From contig NZ_LYVO01000022.1 of NCBI RefSeq assembly GCF_001984055.1, forward strand, positions 1 through 64,000: DNA of 64,000 nucleotides, in the 5' to 3' direction. Under the pieces are notes generated by a model, which saw only the letters and a program-made list of their open reading frames with translations, did not search any database and was not told the origin of the DNA. This document shows, piece by piece, positions 44,127 through 51,955 of the stretch. The position numbers and the translations under genes are program-made. This stretch comes from Variovorax sp. KK3 (GTDB lineage Bacteria; Pseudomonadota; Gammaproteobacteria; Burkholderiales; Burkholderiaceae_C). How positions within the stretch are numbered: the first letter of the stretch is position 1; every line of letters starts with the position of its first letter.

Positions 44127-44260
44127 AATCCGACTGATCGTAATTGTCATACGGTATATCGGATTCAGTCAAACGCTTTTCGCAGTTCCGCGAAGGGGCT
44201 TTGCCCGGAGGCGCCGTGCATACTGCCTGTTACCATCCGCCACGTACGAAATTTCGGATT
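44127..44260. promoter_or_regulatory. Candidate IclR operator half-sites
   Basis: The 7-mer TCGGATT and its complement occur three times in this divergent region: AATCCGA at 44127-44133, TCGGATT at 44159-44165 and TCGGATT at 44254-44260. The first two form an inverted pair 32 bp apart around the -10 of the operon promoter. The third overlaps a perfect palindrome CGAAATTTCG (44247-44256) just before the IclR start. This fits binding by the adjacent IclR protein, including autoregulation. Confidence 0.45.
44143..44172 (-). promoter_or_regulatory. Promoter of the SDR-MaoC-CoA ligase operon
   Basis: On the minus strand, TTGACT (44172-44167) and GACAAT (44148-44143) are separated by 18 bases, a reasonable sigma70 pair with transcription starting near 44136 and a leader of about 35 bases to the ATG at 44102. 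Confidence 0.45.
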
Positions 44261-44264
44261 TCAT

Positions 44265-45026
44265 ATGCCCTCACATGTCCCTGCAGCCGCTCGAGCGCTC
44301 GCGCTGTTCGAAGTCTTCGCACGCGAGAAGCGCGAGATGACCAATGTCGAACTGGCCCAGCAACTCGAGCTCCCCGTCAGCAGTTGCTCGGACCTGGTGA
44401 GCACGCTGATCGACATCGGCTATCTCGCGCGATCGGTGAAGAATCGGCGGCTCTATCCCACGGGCCGACTGTTCGCGATGGCCACGGAGATCGATGAAAA
44501 CGTCGGCGTGACGGCGCGCCTGGCCCAGGCGTGTGAAGAGTTGCGGAACAAGACCAGCGAAAGTGCGTTGTGCGGATCGCTGCACAAGGGTGTCGTCACG
44601 GTGCGCGCCTTCGCCGCCGGGCACGAGGCCCTGCGCTACTCCTCGGCGCGCGGCGACAGGCTCAGCCTGCACGTGTCGGCCATGGGGAAGGCCATCCTCG
44701 CGCACATGACGGTGGACGACGTCGAGCGCGAACTCACGCGCATGCCGTGGCCGCAGATGGCCTCGAACACTTTGACGCACCCTGCCGACCTGATCGCGCA
44801 GGTCGCTTCATTCCGCGCTCAGGGGTGGGCACTCGTCGAGAACGAAGGCAGCGAGGGATTGGCGTCGATGTCTGTCGCTGGGCGCGTCAATGGCGAGTTG
44901 TTTGCGATCGCTGTCGCTGGAGCCCAATCCCGACTGAAGATGTACCAGGCCAGCTACTTGAACGCATTGATCAAGGTGGCCGAAAAGTTGTTCGATGAAA
45001 CCACGCCTTCTGTGGATGTGACCTAG
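44265..45026 (+). CDS. IclR-family transcriptional regulator
   Basis: A 253-residue protein with an N-terminal winged helix-turn-helix (ALALFEVFAREKREMTNVEL, then QLELPVSSCSDLVSTLIDIG) and a C-terminal IclR effector domain (LHVSAMGKAILAHMTVDDV, GWALVENEGSEGLASMSVAG). The start at ATG 44265 is chosen because the long upstream frame is antisense to the SDR and MaoC genes. It is divergent from the eight-gene operon and is its most probable regulator. Confidence 0.9.
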   Translation: MPSHVPAAARALALFEVFAREKREMTNVELAQQLELPVSSCSDLVSTLIDIGYLARSVKNRRLYPTGRLFAMATEIDENVGVTARLAQACEELRNKTSESALCGSLHKGVVTVRAFAAGHEALRYSSARGDRLSLHVSAMGKAILAHMTVDDVERELTRMPWPQMASNTLTHPADLIAQVASFRAQGWALVENEGSEGLASMSVAGRVNGELFAIAVAGAQSRLKMYQASYLNALIKVAEKLFDETTPSVDVT

Positions 45027-45368
45027 AAATCTCGCATTTCGAGCTTCGACCCTCCTGACGCTGTCCGGTGTGGACGGCCTGAGCAACCGCGTACCTTCGC
45101 GCCGGCAACGCACATGACGCCCGAGGCTTTGTAAAGACGTGCCGCGACATCCACGTCACACCGCGCTTGGCGCAGAAGGCCAAACGCGCAGGAGGCTGCT
45201 CGCCGGACCATCCGGCGGGTAGCAAATTACGTGAGGCAACGGGTCAGCGCAAGTAGCAAATCCGATGAGTCAATGCGTGTTGGAGTTCTTAGTCATCGCT
45301 AGTTTGATCAAAGTACGGCGTGGGAGCGAGCAAAACTAGGGGCAAGACTTGGCCGTATTAGGACCGCG
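45027..45368. other. Junction between catabolic block and mobile/decayed region
   Basis: There is no intact gene. Several short frames are open on both strands, but none can be matched to a family. The region ends at the stop codon of the decayed ISKra4-type transposase. It marks the change from tightly packed operons to accessory DNA and may include part of the insertion sequence end. Confidence 0.3.
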
Positions 45369-46491
45369 CTAGGCTGATTCAAGCGTCGATGTCGACGATG
45401 GATTCCATCGCTTGAAGTTGCGTACGTCCTGACCGTTCAGAAACGCACAGCGCACCTGCAAGAGATTGTTCGCTCCCCGGCGTGTCCAGCGCATGTGACC
45501 ATTGCGCTTCATCCGTTGCCCGACGACATGGTCCACAGCCGATTCGGCCCAGCTGATGAAATCGGCAAGCCTCGACTGCGTCGTAATCCATAGTTCGCCG
45601 ACAAGGTTTGATTGCGCCGCAGGTAGGCGATGAGTCTCCCAAGGGCGTTATTGCGCTTGCCCACCCAGCCCTTGTTTCTGCGCAACCCTTCCAGCCGCTG
45701 TAAGCATCTGTCCGCTTGACCGTGCCACAGCAGCCACATTACTCCAGACGCTCACCGCTGGAGGCGCTCGCGCTCATCCAGGTCTACGCCGCGCAGTCCT
45801 TGCAGAGCCAAGTGCACATGCTCAAATCGCATACCGATGTGGAACCAGTCCAGAATGCGTTCGCTTCGCTCACCCAATCGACCGGCAGCATAGACGTCTT
45901 CGCCGCCGTCGCACAATACCGTCGCAGGTGCCTCTCGACCAATACCGACCGATACGAGGAACGCTTCCTGCCGCAGACCCTTCAGCACAGGTTCAAAGCC
46001 GATCGAGTACGCATGCGCGTGCGTGCGCCGGCTCGCTGGACGAACCACTTTCGAGGCAATCACCGAGATCCAACTCCTGCCTTCCACGCGGGGAAGGCCA
46101 CGCACGTAGCCGGCGTCTACCTGCAGGGCATGCACTGCATCTTTTGCATCGGCAATGACTTCGCCGTCGTGAAAGTTCTCTTCCAAGATCCTATCGATCC
46201 GGCGCTCCATCTCAGACTCGAGCTTAGCCCCGATGCGCTGCACGTTCGAGCGAATGCTGGAGCCCGGGAGCTCTGTCGCACCGGTAAAGCTATGAGCAAG
46301 GACTGGCGCGCGAGCCGATACGACATCACGCTGGCATAGCGCTTCTGAAGCCAGACCCATTGAGGACTTGGATCTGAGAACGCCAACAGAGGCTGCCGGA
46401 CATGCCCGTCGATCGAAGCCCGGCGCCGATTTCGCCAGGCGGGCCGCGCGCATTCGCGCGCGAGCCTCCCACGAGGCCGGCGGCGCGGCAA
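45369..46491 (-). pseudogene. ISKra4-family transposase, disrupted
   Basis: Pieces of one transposase are spread over different minus-strand frames. The N-terminal side reads WLQKRYASVMSYRLARQSLL (about 46380). The central part reads VQRIGAKLESEMERRID, VDAGYVRG, VLCDGGEDVYAAG and LDWFHIGMRFEHVHLALQGL. The C-terminal part reads WHGQADRCLQRLEGLRRNKG and GLPISSAG. The true C-terminus (GQRMKRNGHMRWTRRGANNL, ending in DVRNFKRWNP) is in a third frame, with TAG at 45369-45371. At least two frameshifts (near 46290 and 45548) and an in-frame TGA (45752-45754) separate them, so the element is dead. The 5' end seems truncated next to the toxin gene. Confidence 0.85.
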
Positions 46492-46552
46492 GGAACGGTC
46501 GAATGCGCTCGTGTCCTCGGCAGCGAGCGAGGTCAGGGCCAGCGCGTGGCCC

Positions 46553-46948
46553 TCACAACAGTCGTGCTGGTTCCCCTCGCTCGGTCAGCAGTGCGACGGC
46601 TTTCTTGTCGAACGACACAAAGACTTCGCCGCCGAGCCAATTGCCCTCATAGGCAATGACTCCATCTGCGAAGTCCCCGCCCGCTTCCAGTGATGCCAGG
46701 CCCGACTCAACCGCGGGCCTGTTCATTTGCACGTTAGCCGTTTCCAGCAGCGCGCGAATCGCAGCAGCCACATCCGCGGGCTGGAAGCCGTAGACCCTGC
46801 GAAGTACCCATACGAACTCACACAAGGACGGCAGTGCGATCGCTATGAGTTTCGCATCGATCAAGAGCTTGGCGGCGATGCTCGCTTGCGCAGCGTCGTC
46901 GCGCACCACGGCTCGAACAAGAACGTTGGTATCGACTGTGACCTTCAC
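46553..46948 (-). CDS. VapC-like PIN-domain toxin
   Basis: A 131-residue PIN-domain protein. The acidic residues expected at the Mg2+/RNase site are D6 (VTVDTNVLVRAVV), E44 (PSLCEFVWVLR), D92 and D95 (GGDFADGVIA) and D114 (SFDKKAV). VapC toxins cut tRNA or rRNA and stop translation. The start overlaps the antitoxin stop by 4 bp (ATGA at 46945-46948), the classic antitoxin-first arrangement. It is intact even though the neighbouring transposase is not, in line with the self-maintaining nature of such pairs. Confidence 0.9.
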   Translation of the reverse strand: MKVTVDTNVLVRAVVRDDAAQASIAAKLLIDAKLIAIALPSLCEFVWVLRRVYGFQPADVAAAIRALLETANVQMNRPAVESGLASLEAGGDFADGVIAYEGNWLGGEVFVSFDKKAVALLTERGEPARLL

Positions 46949-47196
46949 TCCTTGCCCGCCCAGCCTCGCGCAGTCGCTTCGTTGATTTCGTCAATCGTGG
47001 CGACTTTGTTTGTCCGACCGGCGAGCAGTCCAAGGAAGCCCTCGATCGTTCCAGTCGGCCGCGCTGCCTTAAGGATGCCCCGGCCATCCGGGAGCAGATC
47101 CAACTCGATCTTTTCGCCTGGCTTGATGCCCAAGTGGTGCAGCACTTCCTTGCGGAACGTGACCTGGCCCCGGGCGGTGACGGTCAATGTGGTCAT
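46945..47196 (-). CDS. AbrB/MazE-type antitoxin
   Basis: An 83-residue protein. The N-terminal 45 residues form an AbrB/MazE swapped-hairpin DNA-binding domain (VTARGQVTFRKEVLHHLGIKPGEKIELDL). The C-terminal part (EGFLGLLAGRTNKVATIDEIN) is the region that normally wraps the PIN toxin. The ATG at 47196 is preceded by CTGGAG at a distance of about 10 bases. It would neutralise the toxin and, with it, bind the operator at 47229-47250. Confidence 0.9.
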   Translation of the reverse strand: MTTLTVTARGQVTFRKEVLHHLGIKPGEKIELDLLPDGRGILKAARPTGTIEGFLGLLAGRTNKVATIDEINEATARGWAGKE

Positions 47197-47226
47197 GACG
47201 ATGGACTCCAGCGTGACATGCTGGGG

Positions 47227-47255
47227 ATGGTAATGGATAAATGCATTACCGTCAA
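47227..47255 (-). promoter_or_regulatory. Promoter and operator of the toxin-antitoxin operon
   Basis: On the minus strand, TTGACG (47255-47250) and TACCAT (47232-47227) are exactly 17 bases apart. The perfect inverted repeat GGTAATG-N8-CATTACC (47229-47250) covers the spacer and most of the -10. This geometry blocks RNA polymerase when the antitoxin complex is bound, and transcription would start about 25 bases before the antitoxin ATG. Confidence 0.7.
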
Positions 47256-47365
47256 AACATCCCCCTCCCATATCGTCGACAGCCGCGCCCCGTGCAATCG
47301 ACGCAGCAAACCACGCCAGATTCTCGAGCACCGATATGCTTGCTAAAGCGATGCGCGGCCGTGAG

Positions 47366-47408
47366 GGAGAGCGGGCCAAAGTGGAGCCCCCACTTTGGCC
47401 CGCTCTCC
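47366..47408. repeat. Perfect 18-bp inverted repeat with 7-nt loop
   Basis: GGAGAGCGGGCCAAAGTG (47366-47383) and its exact complement (47391-47408) flank the loop GAGCCCC. No U-tract follows on either strand, so it is not a typical rho-independent terminator. It may be a pair of terminal inverted repeats brought together, or a structured element at the edge of an old insertion. Confidence 0.7.
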
Positions 47409-47439
47409 TGTCCACGTTCCTGTAAGCGCAGTTCGGCCG

Positions 47440-47850
47440 GCGGGGCGCATGCTTCGGTTGGGCGGCGCTGCACCTGTTCATTGGGCTGCCGCTGAACTGG
47501 TGTTGCCCGAAACGACCAGGGCGTCGGACGCTCGAGGAGCATCCCAGGTCGAATCCGACACCGATGCGCACGCGACCAGCCCGCTCAAGGCATCGTGCTG
47601 CTGGCCGTGGTTTTCGCAATACCTAGTTCATCAGCACCGCGATGGCTGCCCACCTGCTGCAACTACTGATGGCCGCAGGCGCCAGCCTTACAGCGGCGGT
47701 CGCCTTCGGCGCTTTGGTTGGACCGGCGCAGGTCGGCGCGCGAATCCTGGAGTTCAGTGTGCTTCGCAAGATTCATCCGCTGCTCTCGGCCCGACTCGCG
47801 GGTTTCTGGACGCTGTGCATCCCCGGCGCGAGCATGGCGGCCGCACGCAC
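47440..47850 (+). pseudogene. MFS transporter fragment, frameshifted
   Basis: Two frames together show the middle of an MFS permease: GWAALHLFIGLPLNW, then LLAVVFA, and after a frameshift near 47620 FISTAMAAHLLQLLMAAGAS and AVAFGALVGPAQVGARILEF. The ends are missing on both sides. It is a remnant lying between an inverted repeat and another gene fragment. Boundaries are approximate. Confidence 0.6.
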
Positions 47851-47956
47851 AACAGGAGACACCTATGCAACACGGTTGCAGCGCCGGATCGCGGCGGCTT
47901 TTTTTAATGCCTTCGATGGGTTCAGAGACTGGCGCTTCTGGGCGCGGCGCTCGCGA

Positions 47957-48076
47957 TCGGGCGTGAGCGTGGCGGTGGCCAATGCCATCTACAACGCGAC
48001 TGGCGTCCGCGTGCGCGATTACCCGGTGACGCTCGACAAACTGATCGAGCGCATACCTTCGCTGGCTGACAATTGA
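47957..48076 (+). pseudogene. C-terminal remnant of a molybdenum hydroxylase large subunit
   Basis: The last 39 codons read SGVSVAVANAIYNATGVRVR and end in DYPVTLDKLIERIP before the stop. This matches the C-terminus of xanthine dehydrogenase-type Mo subunits (compare IANAIFHATGRRLRTLP in the intact gene at 20906). The rest of the gene is absent, and the upstream frame belongs to other DNA. Confidence 0.65.
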
Positions 48077-48534
48077 GCCGACAAACCAGCCCCGTCAATT
48101 CATTCGTCCATGACGGTGACACCAGCAAGCCCTTGCCCAATACCGGCGGTCGCGAAGGTGACTTTGTCTTAGCTACGCCATCCACTCGGTAAACAACAAG
48201 CGTGGAGATCAAGACTCCAGCTGTTGAAGTTGCTCGTTGTCGCCAGTTTGGTCGGCGCTTACGCTAGTACCGGTGAGTTCGCGTGTACCAAATGCTGCGG
48301 CTTTCTAGAACGCTGCAGCTTAGCGGGCCGGTTGAACTTGACGAGCCGTTAAGGTTCTCGCACCGGCGTAGGATGCTTGACGCAACGGGCTCCCAGGAGG
48401 TGCCGCGAACTTCGTAGACGCTGACTCAGCGATCGAGCCAGATGCGCGCGGTAGACGTAAGCGGCCAGCCGTCCCATCTTGATTTCGTTGAGCACGCAAG
48501 GCTCCACTACTCCACTTAACTTCTTGGTGGAGAA
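48077..48534. other. Non-coding stretch upstream of the IS66 genes
   Basis: No gene is supported in these 458 bases. The sequence before tnpA contains an ACTCCACTTAACTTC segment that may belong to the left end of the IS66 element, but I could not define its terminal inverted repeat. Confidence 0.3.
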
Positions 48535-48921
48535 ATGGACACTTCAGTTGCTCTTAGCGGCGAGCGTCGGCGTCGACGCAAGCACAGCGCCGAGTTCAAG
48601 GCGCACGTCGTGGCGGCGTGTAGCAAGCCGGGCGTGTCGTCGGCGTCGGTGGCGATGGCCAATGGCATCAACGCGAATCTGGTGCGCCGTTGGGTTAAGG
48701 ACGCAGAGGCCGAGCGGGAAGATGTGAAGGAGATCGGCGCAACGAACCCGGTCAAGCGGCCGGTAACCAAATTCGTGCCGCTGCCGCTGCCACTGCCGTC
48801 GCCTGCGCCGGTGAGCGACATCCGAGTCGAGCTGCAGCGAGGCACAACCAAGATCGTCGTGATCTGGCCGGCGACTGCGGCGGCGCAGTGCGCGGCATGG
48901 ATGCGAGAGCTGCTGCAATGA
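48535..48921 (+). mobile_element. tnpA: IS66 family accessory protein TnpA
   Basis: A 128-residue protein. The first 65 residues are a helix-turn-helix domain (HSAEFKAHVVAACSKPGVSS, VAMANGINANLVRRWVKD), the mark of IS66 TnpA. A proline-rich linker (PLPLPLPSPAP) is followed by a strand-rich end (IRVELQRGTTKIVVIWP). It is required for IS66 transposition together with TnpB and TnpC. It overlaps tnpB by 4 bp (ATGA). It appears intact. Confidence 0.88.
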
Positions 48922-49253
48922 TCCGGATCGACGCGATGTGGCTGGCGGTCGAGCCGATCGACATGCGAGCCGGAGCGGAGCGACTGTTGACGAGCGTCGT
49001 GCAGGTCTTCGGCGCCGCGCAGGCTCACCACGGCTACGTGTTCGCCAATGCTCGTGCCACTCGCATCAAGCTGCTCGTGCACGATGGCTTTGGGCTGTGG
49101 TGTGCAGCGCGGCGTCTTAACGAGTGCCGGTTCGCGTGGCCAGCCTCTGGCTCAAAGGCAGTGCCTGCGTTGACACAGGCCCAGTTCGACGCGCTCGTCG
49201 TGGGCCTGCCTTGGCAGCGGCTGCAGCAGATGCAACTCATCATGCGCACGTAG
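48918..49253 (+). mobile_element. tnpB: IS66 family accessory protein TnpB
   Basis: A 111-residue protein with the IS66 Orf2 signature: DAMWLAVEPIDMRAGAERLL, VFANARATRIKLLVHDGFGLW and LNECRFAWP. The start ATG 48918 overlaps the tnpA stop. The large DDE transposase gene tnpC, expected straight after it, is not present; the sequence that follows belongs to an unrelated reading frame. The element therefore cannot move on its own. Confidence 0.88.
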
Positions 49254-49298
49254 ACGAGCGCGCCGGGTCATACCGACGCGATCAATTGGCGCTTCGTC

Positions 49299-49658
49299 GT
49301 GTTCAGGTACGGCGAAGCGCTGGTTTCGCTCAGGATTGAAGGCGCAGTTGGCGAACTGCGCCCGGTCGACACCGTCGCAGGCATCTGGTTTGGCGCACCC
49401 AACTGCGCGGGCAATCCGATCCTTCCAGGTGTTTCCGTGACCGTGGCGGGCACGGTCCCGGTCGTGGGCTACAAGGATGGCAACGGCCGCTACATTGCCT
49501 ACATGCCAAAGACCAAGAGCATCGGAACGTACCCGATCTACTCGCAGCGCACGTCGGCCGGCAACTGCGAGCCCGTTCAACCGGCGTCCCACCCTGGCTA
49601 CCCAGCCGAGGCCATCCCGATGGATTCGTACTACGTGGCACCGTTTCGGGTCGAATAG
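49299..49658 (+). CDS. Hypothetical protein, probably 5'-truncated
   Basis: An open frame of 119 codons without a convincing start, right after the IS66 remnant. The sequence (VSLRIEGAVGELRPVDTVAG, GVSVTVAGTVPVVGYKDGNG, YIAYMPKTKSIGTYPIYSQR) looks like a genuine beta-rich exported or surface protein with no family I recognise. It is likely the C-terminal part of a gene cut by the IS66 insertion. Confidence 0.5.
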   Translation: MFRYGEALVSLRIEGAVGELRPVDTVAGIWFGAPNCAGNPILPGVSVTVAGTVPVVGYKDGNGRYIAYMPKTKSIGTYPIYSQRTSAGNCEPVQPASHPGYPAEAIPMDSYYVAPFRVE

Positions 49659-50020
49659 GGCATCGTCAAGCATGCCTGACGTTCGCCGCGGCGGGACGTT
49701 TTAGAGAGCCTTCCACGCCCGCTGTGAGAAGGATTCCCTACGGAACCGCGGCGTCGACGCGTGCCCCAGGGAATCCCGGGACGCGGAACAGCGACTCGAC
49801 GGAGCGAGTGGACTGCATTCGGGGGCCCGTCGAGTGGGCGCTCGAGTCGGCCCAACCATTGCCGACACGTTCTCCAGCGCGGTTATCCAGCGCGGTGCAA
49901 TCCCGCTGAGGCCAGACGGCTTCGGGCCAAGAGCCGCCATCACCCTCGGCTCCAGCAGGCTCTTTCTCCTGGCAGGCCATTCCCAGCCGGCGCACGTCGT
50001 TTCAGCCTCGGAGCACAGCG
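49659..50020. other. Non-coding stretch
   Basis: No gene is recognised here. Immediately after the previous stop there is a GC-rich palindrome (CGCCGCGGCG) within ACGTT...ACGTTTT, which might act as a weak terminator. Confidence 0.3.
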
Positions 50021-50227
50021 TCAAGCCGTGTTCCGAGAAGCCGCGCCCGTCGCTGCTGTTTCGTTCAGCGACTGCGCAAACAGGATTTGCGCGGCCGCGC
50101 GCGCTTCAACAAGTTCAACGTGCCGTTGCTGAACGAGTTGGACCTCGACATCACTCGAGTAGACAGCCGTGAGCCATGAATGCTCTGCTTCCTCGACGGT
50201 ACGCTCTGCTGCTCTCCACAGATCCAT
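50021..50227 (-). CDS. Small hypothetical helical protein
   Basis: A 68-residue frame with strong amphipathic helix character: MDLWRAAERTVEEAEHSWLT, SDVEVQLVQQRHVELVEARA and AQILFAQSLNETA. The amino-acid composition is that of a real protein rather than a random frame. There is no membrane segment and no known motif. The ATG at 50227 has no strong ribosome-binding site; a TTG upstream is possible. Function unknown. Confidence 0.5.
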   Translation of the reverse strand: MDLWRAAERTVEEAEHSWLTAVYSSDVEVQLVQQRHVELVEARAAAQILFAQSLNETAATGAASRNTA

Positions 50228-50941
50228 GGTGGAACTCAAAACTGACAAGGCGCGCTCCTCAAAAGCGTGAGAAGGCCCGCGTGAGCAAGGCCGTCCGAAC
50301 AGGACACGGACGCGGCCGAGGCGCAGGTGTGCAGATCAGCGTGCGCCCAACCGCCAGCGATGTCAACCGATCGTCGACAGGCGAACATCGTCGTTGACGG
50401 CTCGGGCGCGAGCGGCTCGTCTGGCAGGGCGTTGCACGATTGCACGGTCCAATGGTCCGCTCCGCCCCGTTGCCCTTGCACAGCCATCAGCACGGGGCAG
50501 CGAGATGGAACCGACGCCGCAGGTGAGCGTGTCAGCCGCTGCCCACTCGGTGAGCGGTCGCACGGCCAGGCGCGCAGACGTCCTGGCAGGACCCCTCGCG
50601 CGCGGCGTGCTGCGTCCCGAGCGCGACCTGCGCGCTGCCACCGATCGGGCTGCGCGCTACCGGTTGCCAACGCCTTCTCGGACGCGGCCATGCCGTCATG
50701 GCCAGCAAAGCCCGGGCTGGACTATGCAGGGTTTCCCGCCCGGCGACGGGTCACTTCGCCGCTCAGCGCCGCGCCGCATCGGCCGCGTTTTCACGCAATC
50801 CACGCGTGGAGCGCGCGAAGCCCCGCACGTGCTGCAGCAAGGCACTGGCAGGCTACGATGGGAACTACGATGTCGCCTGGTCGACGTCTTGACGCGGCAC
50901 ACGTGTCGTTCCCCGCACTGTCAGTCAAAGGAGTCAGCGAC
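50228..50941. other. Long stretch without a recognised gene
   Basis: In these 714 bases upstream of the GST gene all open frames are of the high-GC chance type, and none matches a family. It probably contains decayed sequence. Confidence 0.3.
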
Positions 50942-51739
50942 ATGATCACGCTGTATGGGTTTGGGCGGATCTTTGCAGAGGGTCGCGGACACACGAAAGA
51001 CCTACGTGTGCAATGGGCGCTGGAAGAACTCGGCCTCGAGTACCAGGTCCACGCCCTGGACCACACGGCCGGCGAGCTCAGCGGCGAAGCCTACAGCCGG
51101 ATCAGCCCGTTCCATCAGGCCCCTCTGATCGACGACAACGGGTTCATCGTCGCCGAGTCCGCCCAGATTGTTTTGTATCTGGCCGAGAAGGCGGGCAAGT
51201 TGGCGCCCGGCGACCTCCACACTCGCACGCGCCTGGGCCAATGGTGCTTTGCGGCGGTGTCCACGGTCGCAACACCGCTCATGGCCCTGGACCTCATACA
51301 GATGTTCGACCCTGACCATGCGGCCGCACACCTCGACGCAGAAACACGCAAGATCGCGCAGCGATTTCTAGCCGACGTAGAGCGGCAACTGGACCGCAGC
51401 CCGTGGATCGCCACGGACGAATTCACGGTCGCGGACGTCATGATGGCGGGCGTGCTCCGCGACGTTCGAGGAACCGAACCGACGCATGGCCGAGCCCGGG
51501 ACCGCCGAGAACGCCACATCGACCGCGCCGGCCCCGTGGCATTCCGAACCCTGTCGACCCCAACCGCGTGGCGTGCGCCACACGCGACATGCACGCACGC
51601 CATGTTTGCCAAGGGGTCGGCCGGCGTCGCCCAGGGCTCGTTTCGCGTCTTCGGCGTCCTTCGCTTCGCGACCTCGTGCGCAACGACGAGCAGGCGGTCG
51701 CGTGGCTGCCGCGCGTCGGCGCAGCAGATGACGCCGTGA
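50942..51739 (+). CDS. Glutathione S-transferase family protein
   Basis: A 265-residue protein. The N-terminal thioredoxin-like domain has ITLYGFGRIFAEGRGHTKDL, WALEELGLEYQVHALDH, SPFHQAPLIDDNGFIVAESA (with the ES glutathione-contact pair) and ILYLAEK-like VLYLAEKAG. The C-terminal helical domain ends in the FTVADVMMAGVLRDVR motif. After this the usual 25-30 residue end is altered and the frame runs on for about 85 unrelated residues, so the last quarter may be a frameshifted or degraded tail. It would conjugate glutathione to electrophiles. Confidence 0.85.
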   Translation: MITLYGFGRIFAEGRGHTKDLRVQWALEELGLEYQVHALDHTAGELSGEAYSRISPFHQAPLIDDNGFIVAESAQIVLYLAEKAGKLAPGDLHTRTRLGQWCFAAVSTVATPLMALDLIQMFDPDHAAAHLDAETRKIAQRFLADVERQLDRSPWIATDEFTVADVMMAGVLRDVRGTEPTHGRARDRRERHIDRAGPVAFRTLSTPTAWRAPHATCTHAMFAKGSAGVAQGSFRVFGVLRFATSCATTSRRSRGCRASAQQMTP

Positions 51740-51955
51740 GTTGCTTGAGCGTCGGCTTGGGACATACCCCGACCTTGGGCCGTCCAATGACGAGATGGGG
51801 CTCACTGGCTGCCCCACTCCAAACAAGGCGCAGGCGCGCACGGCGATCACGTGGTCCCCGAAGACCAGGTTTCCCAGGCTGTCGTTCGCGCTCGGGCCAC
51901 AATGCATGAAAGCGAAGGGATCGAGCGCCCACCGCGACCACAGCGCGTGCCATCC

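Noticed and set aside
47366-47408. Hairpin as a rho-independent terminator
   Set aside because: No run of T follows on either strand and the stem is unusually long, so it is listed as a repeat.
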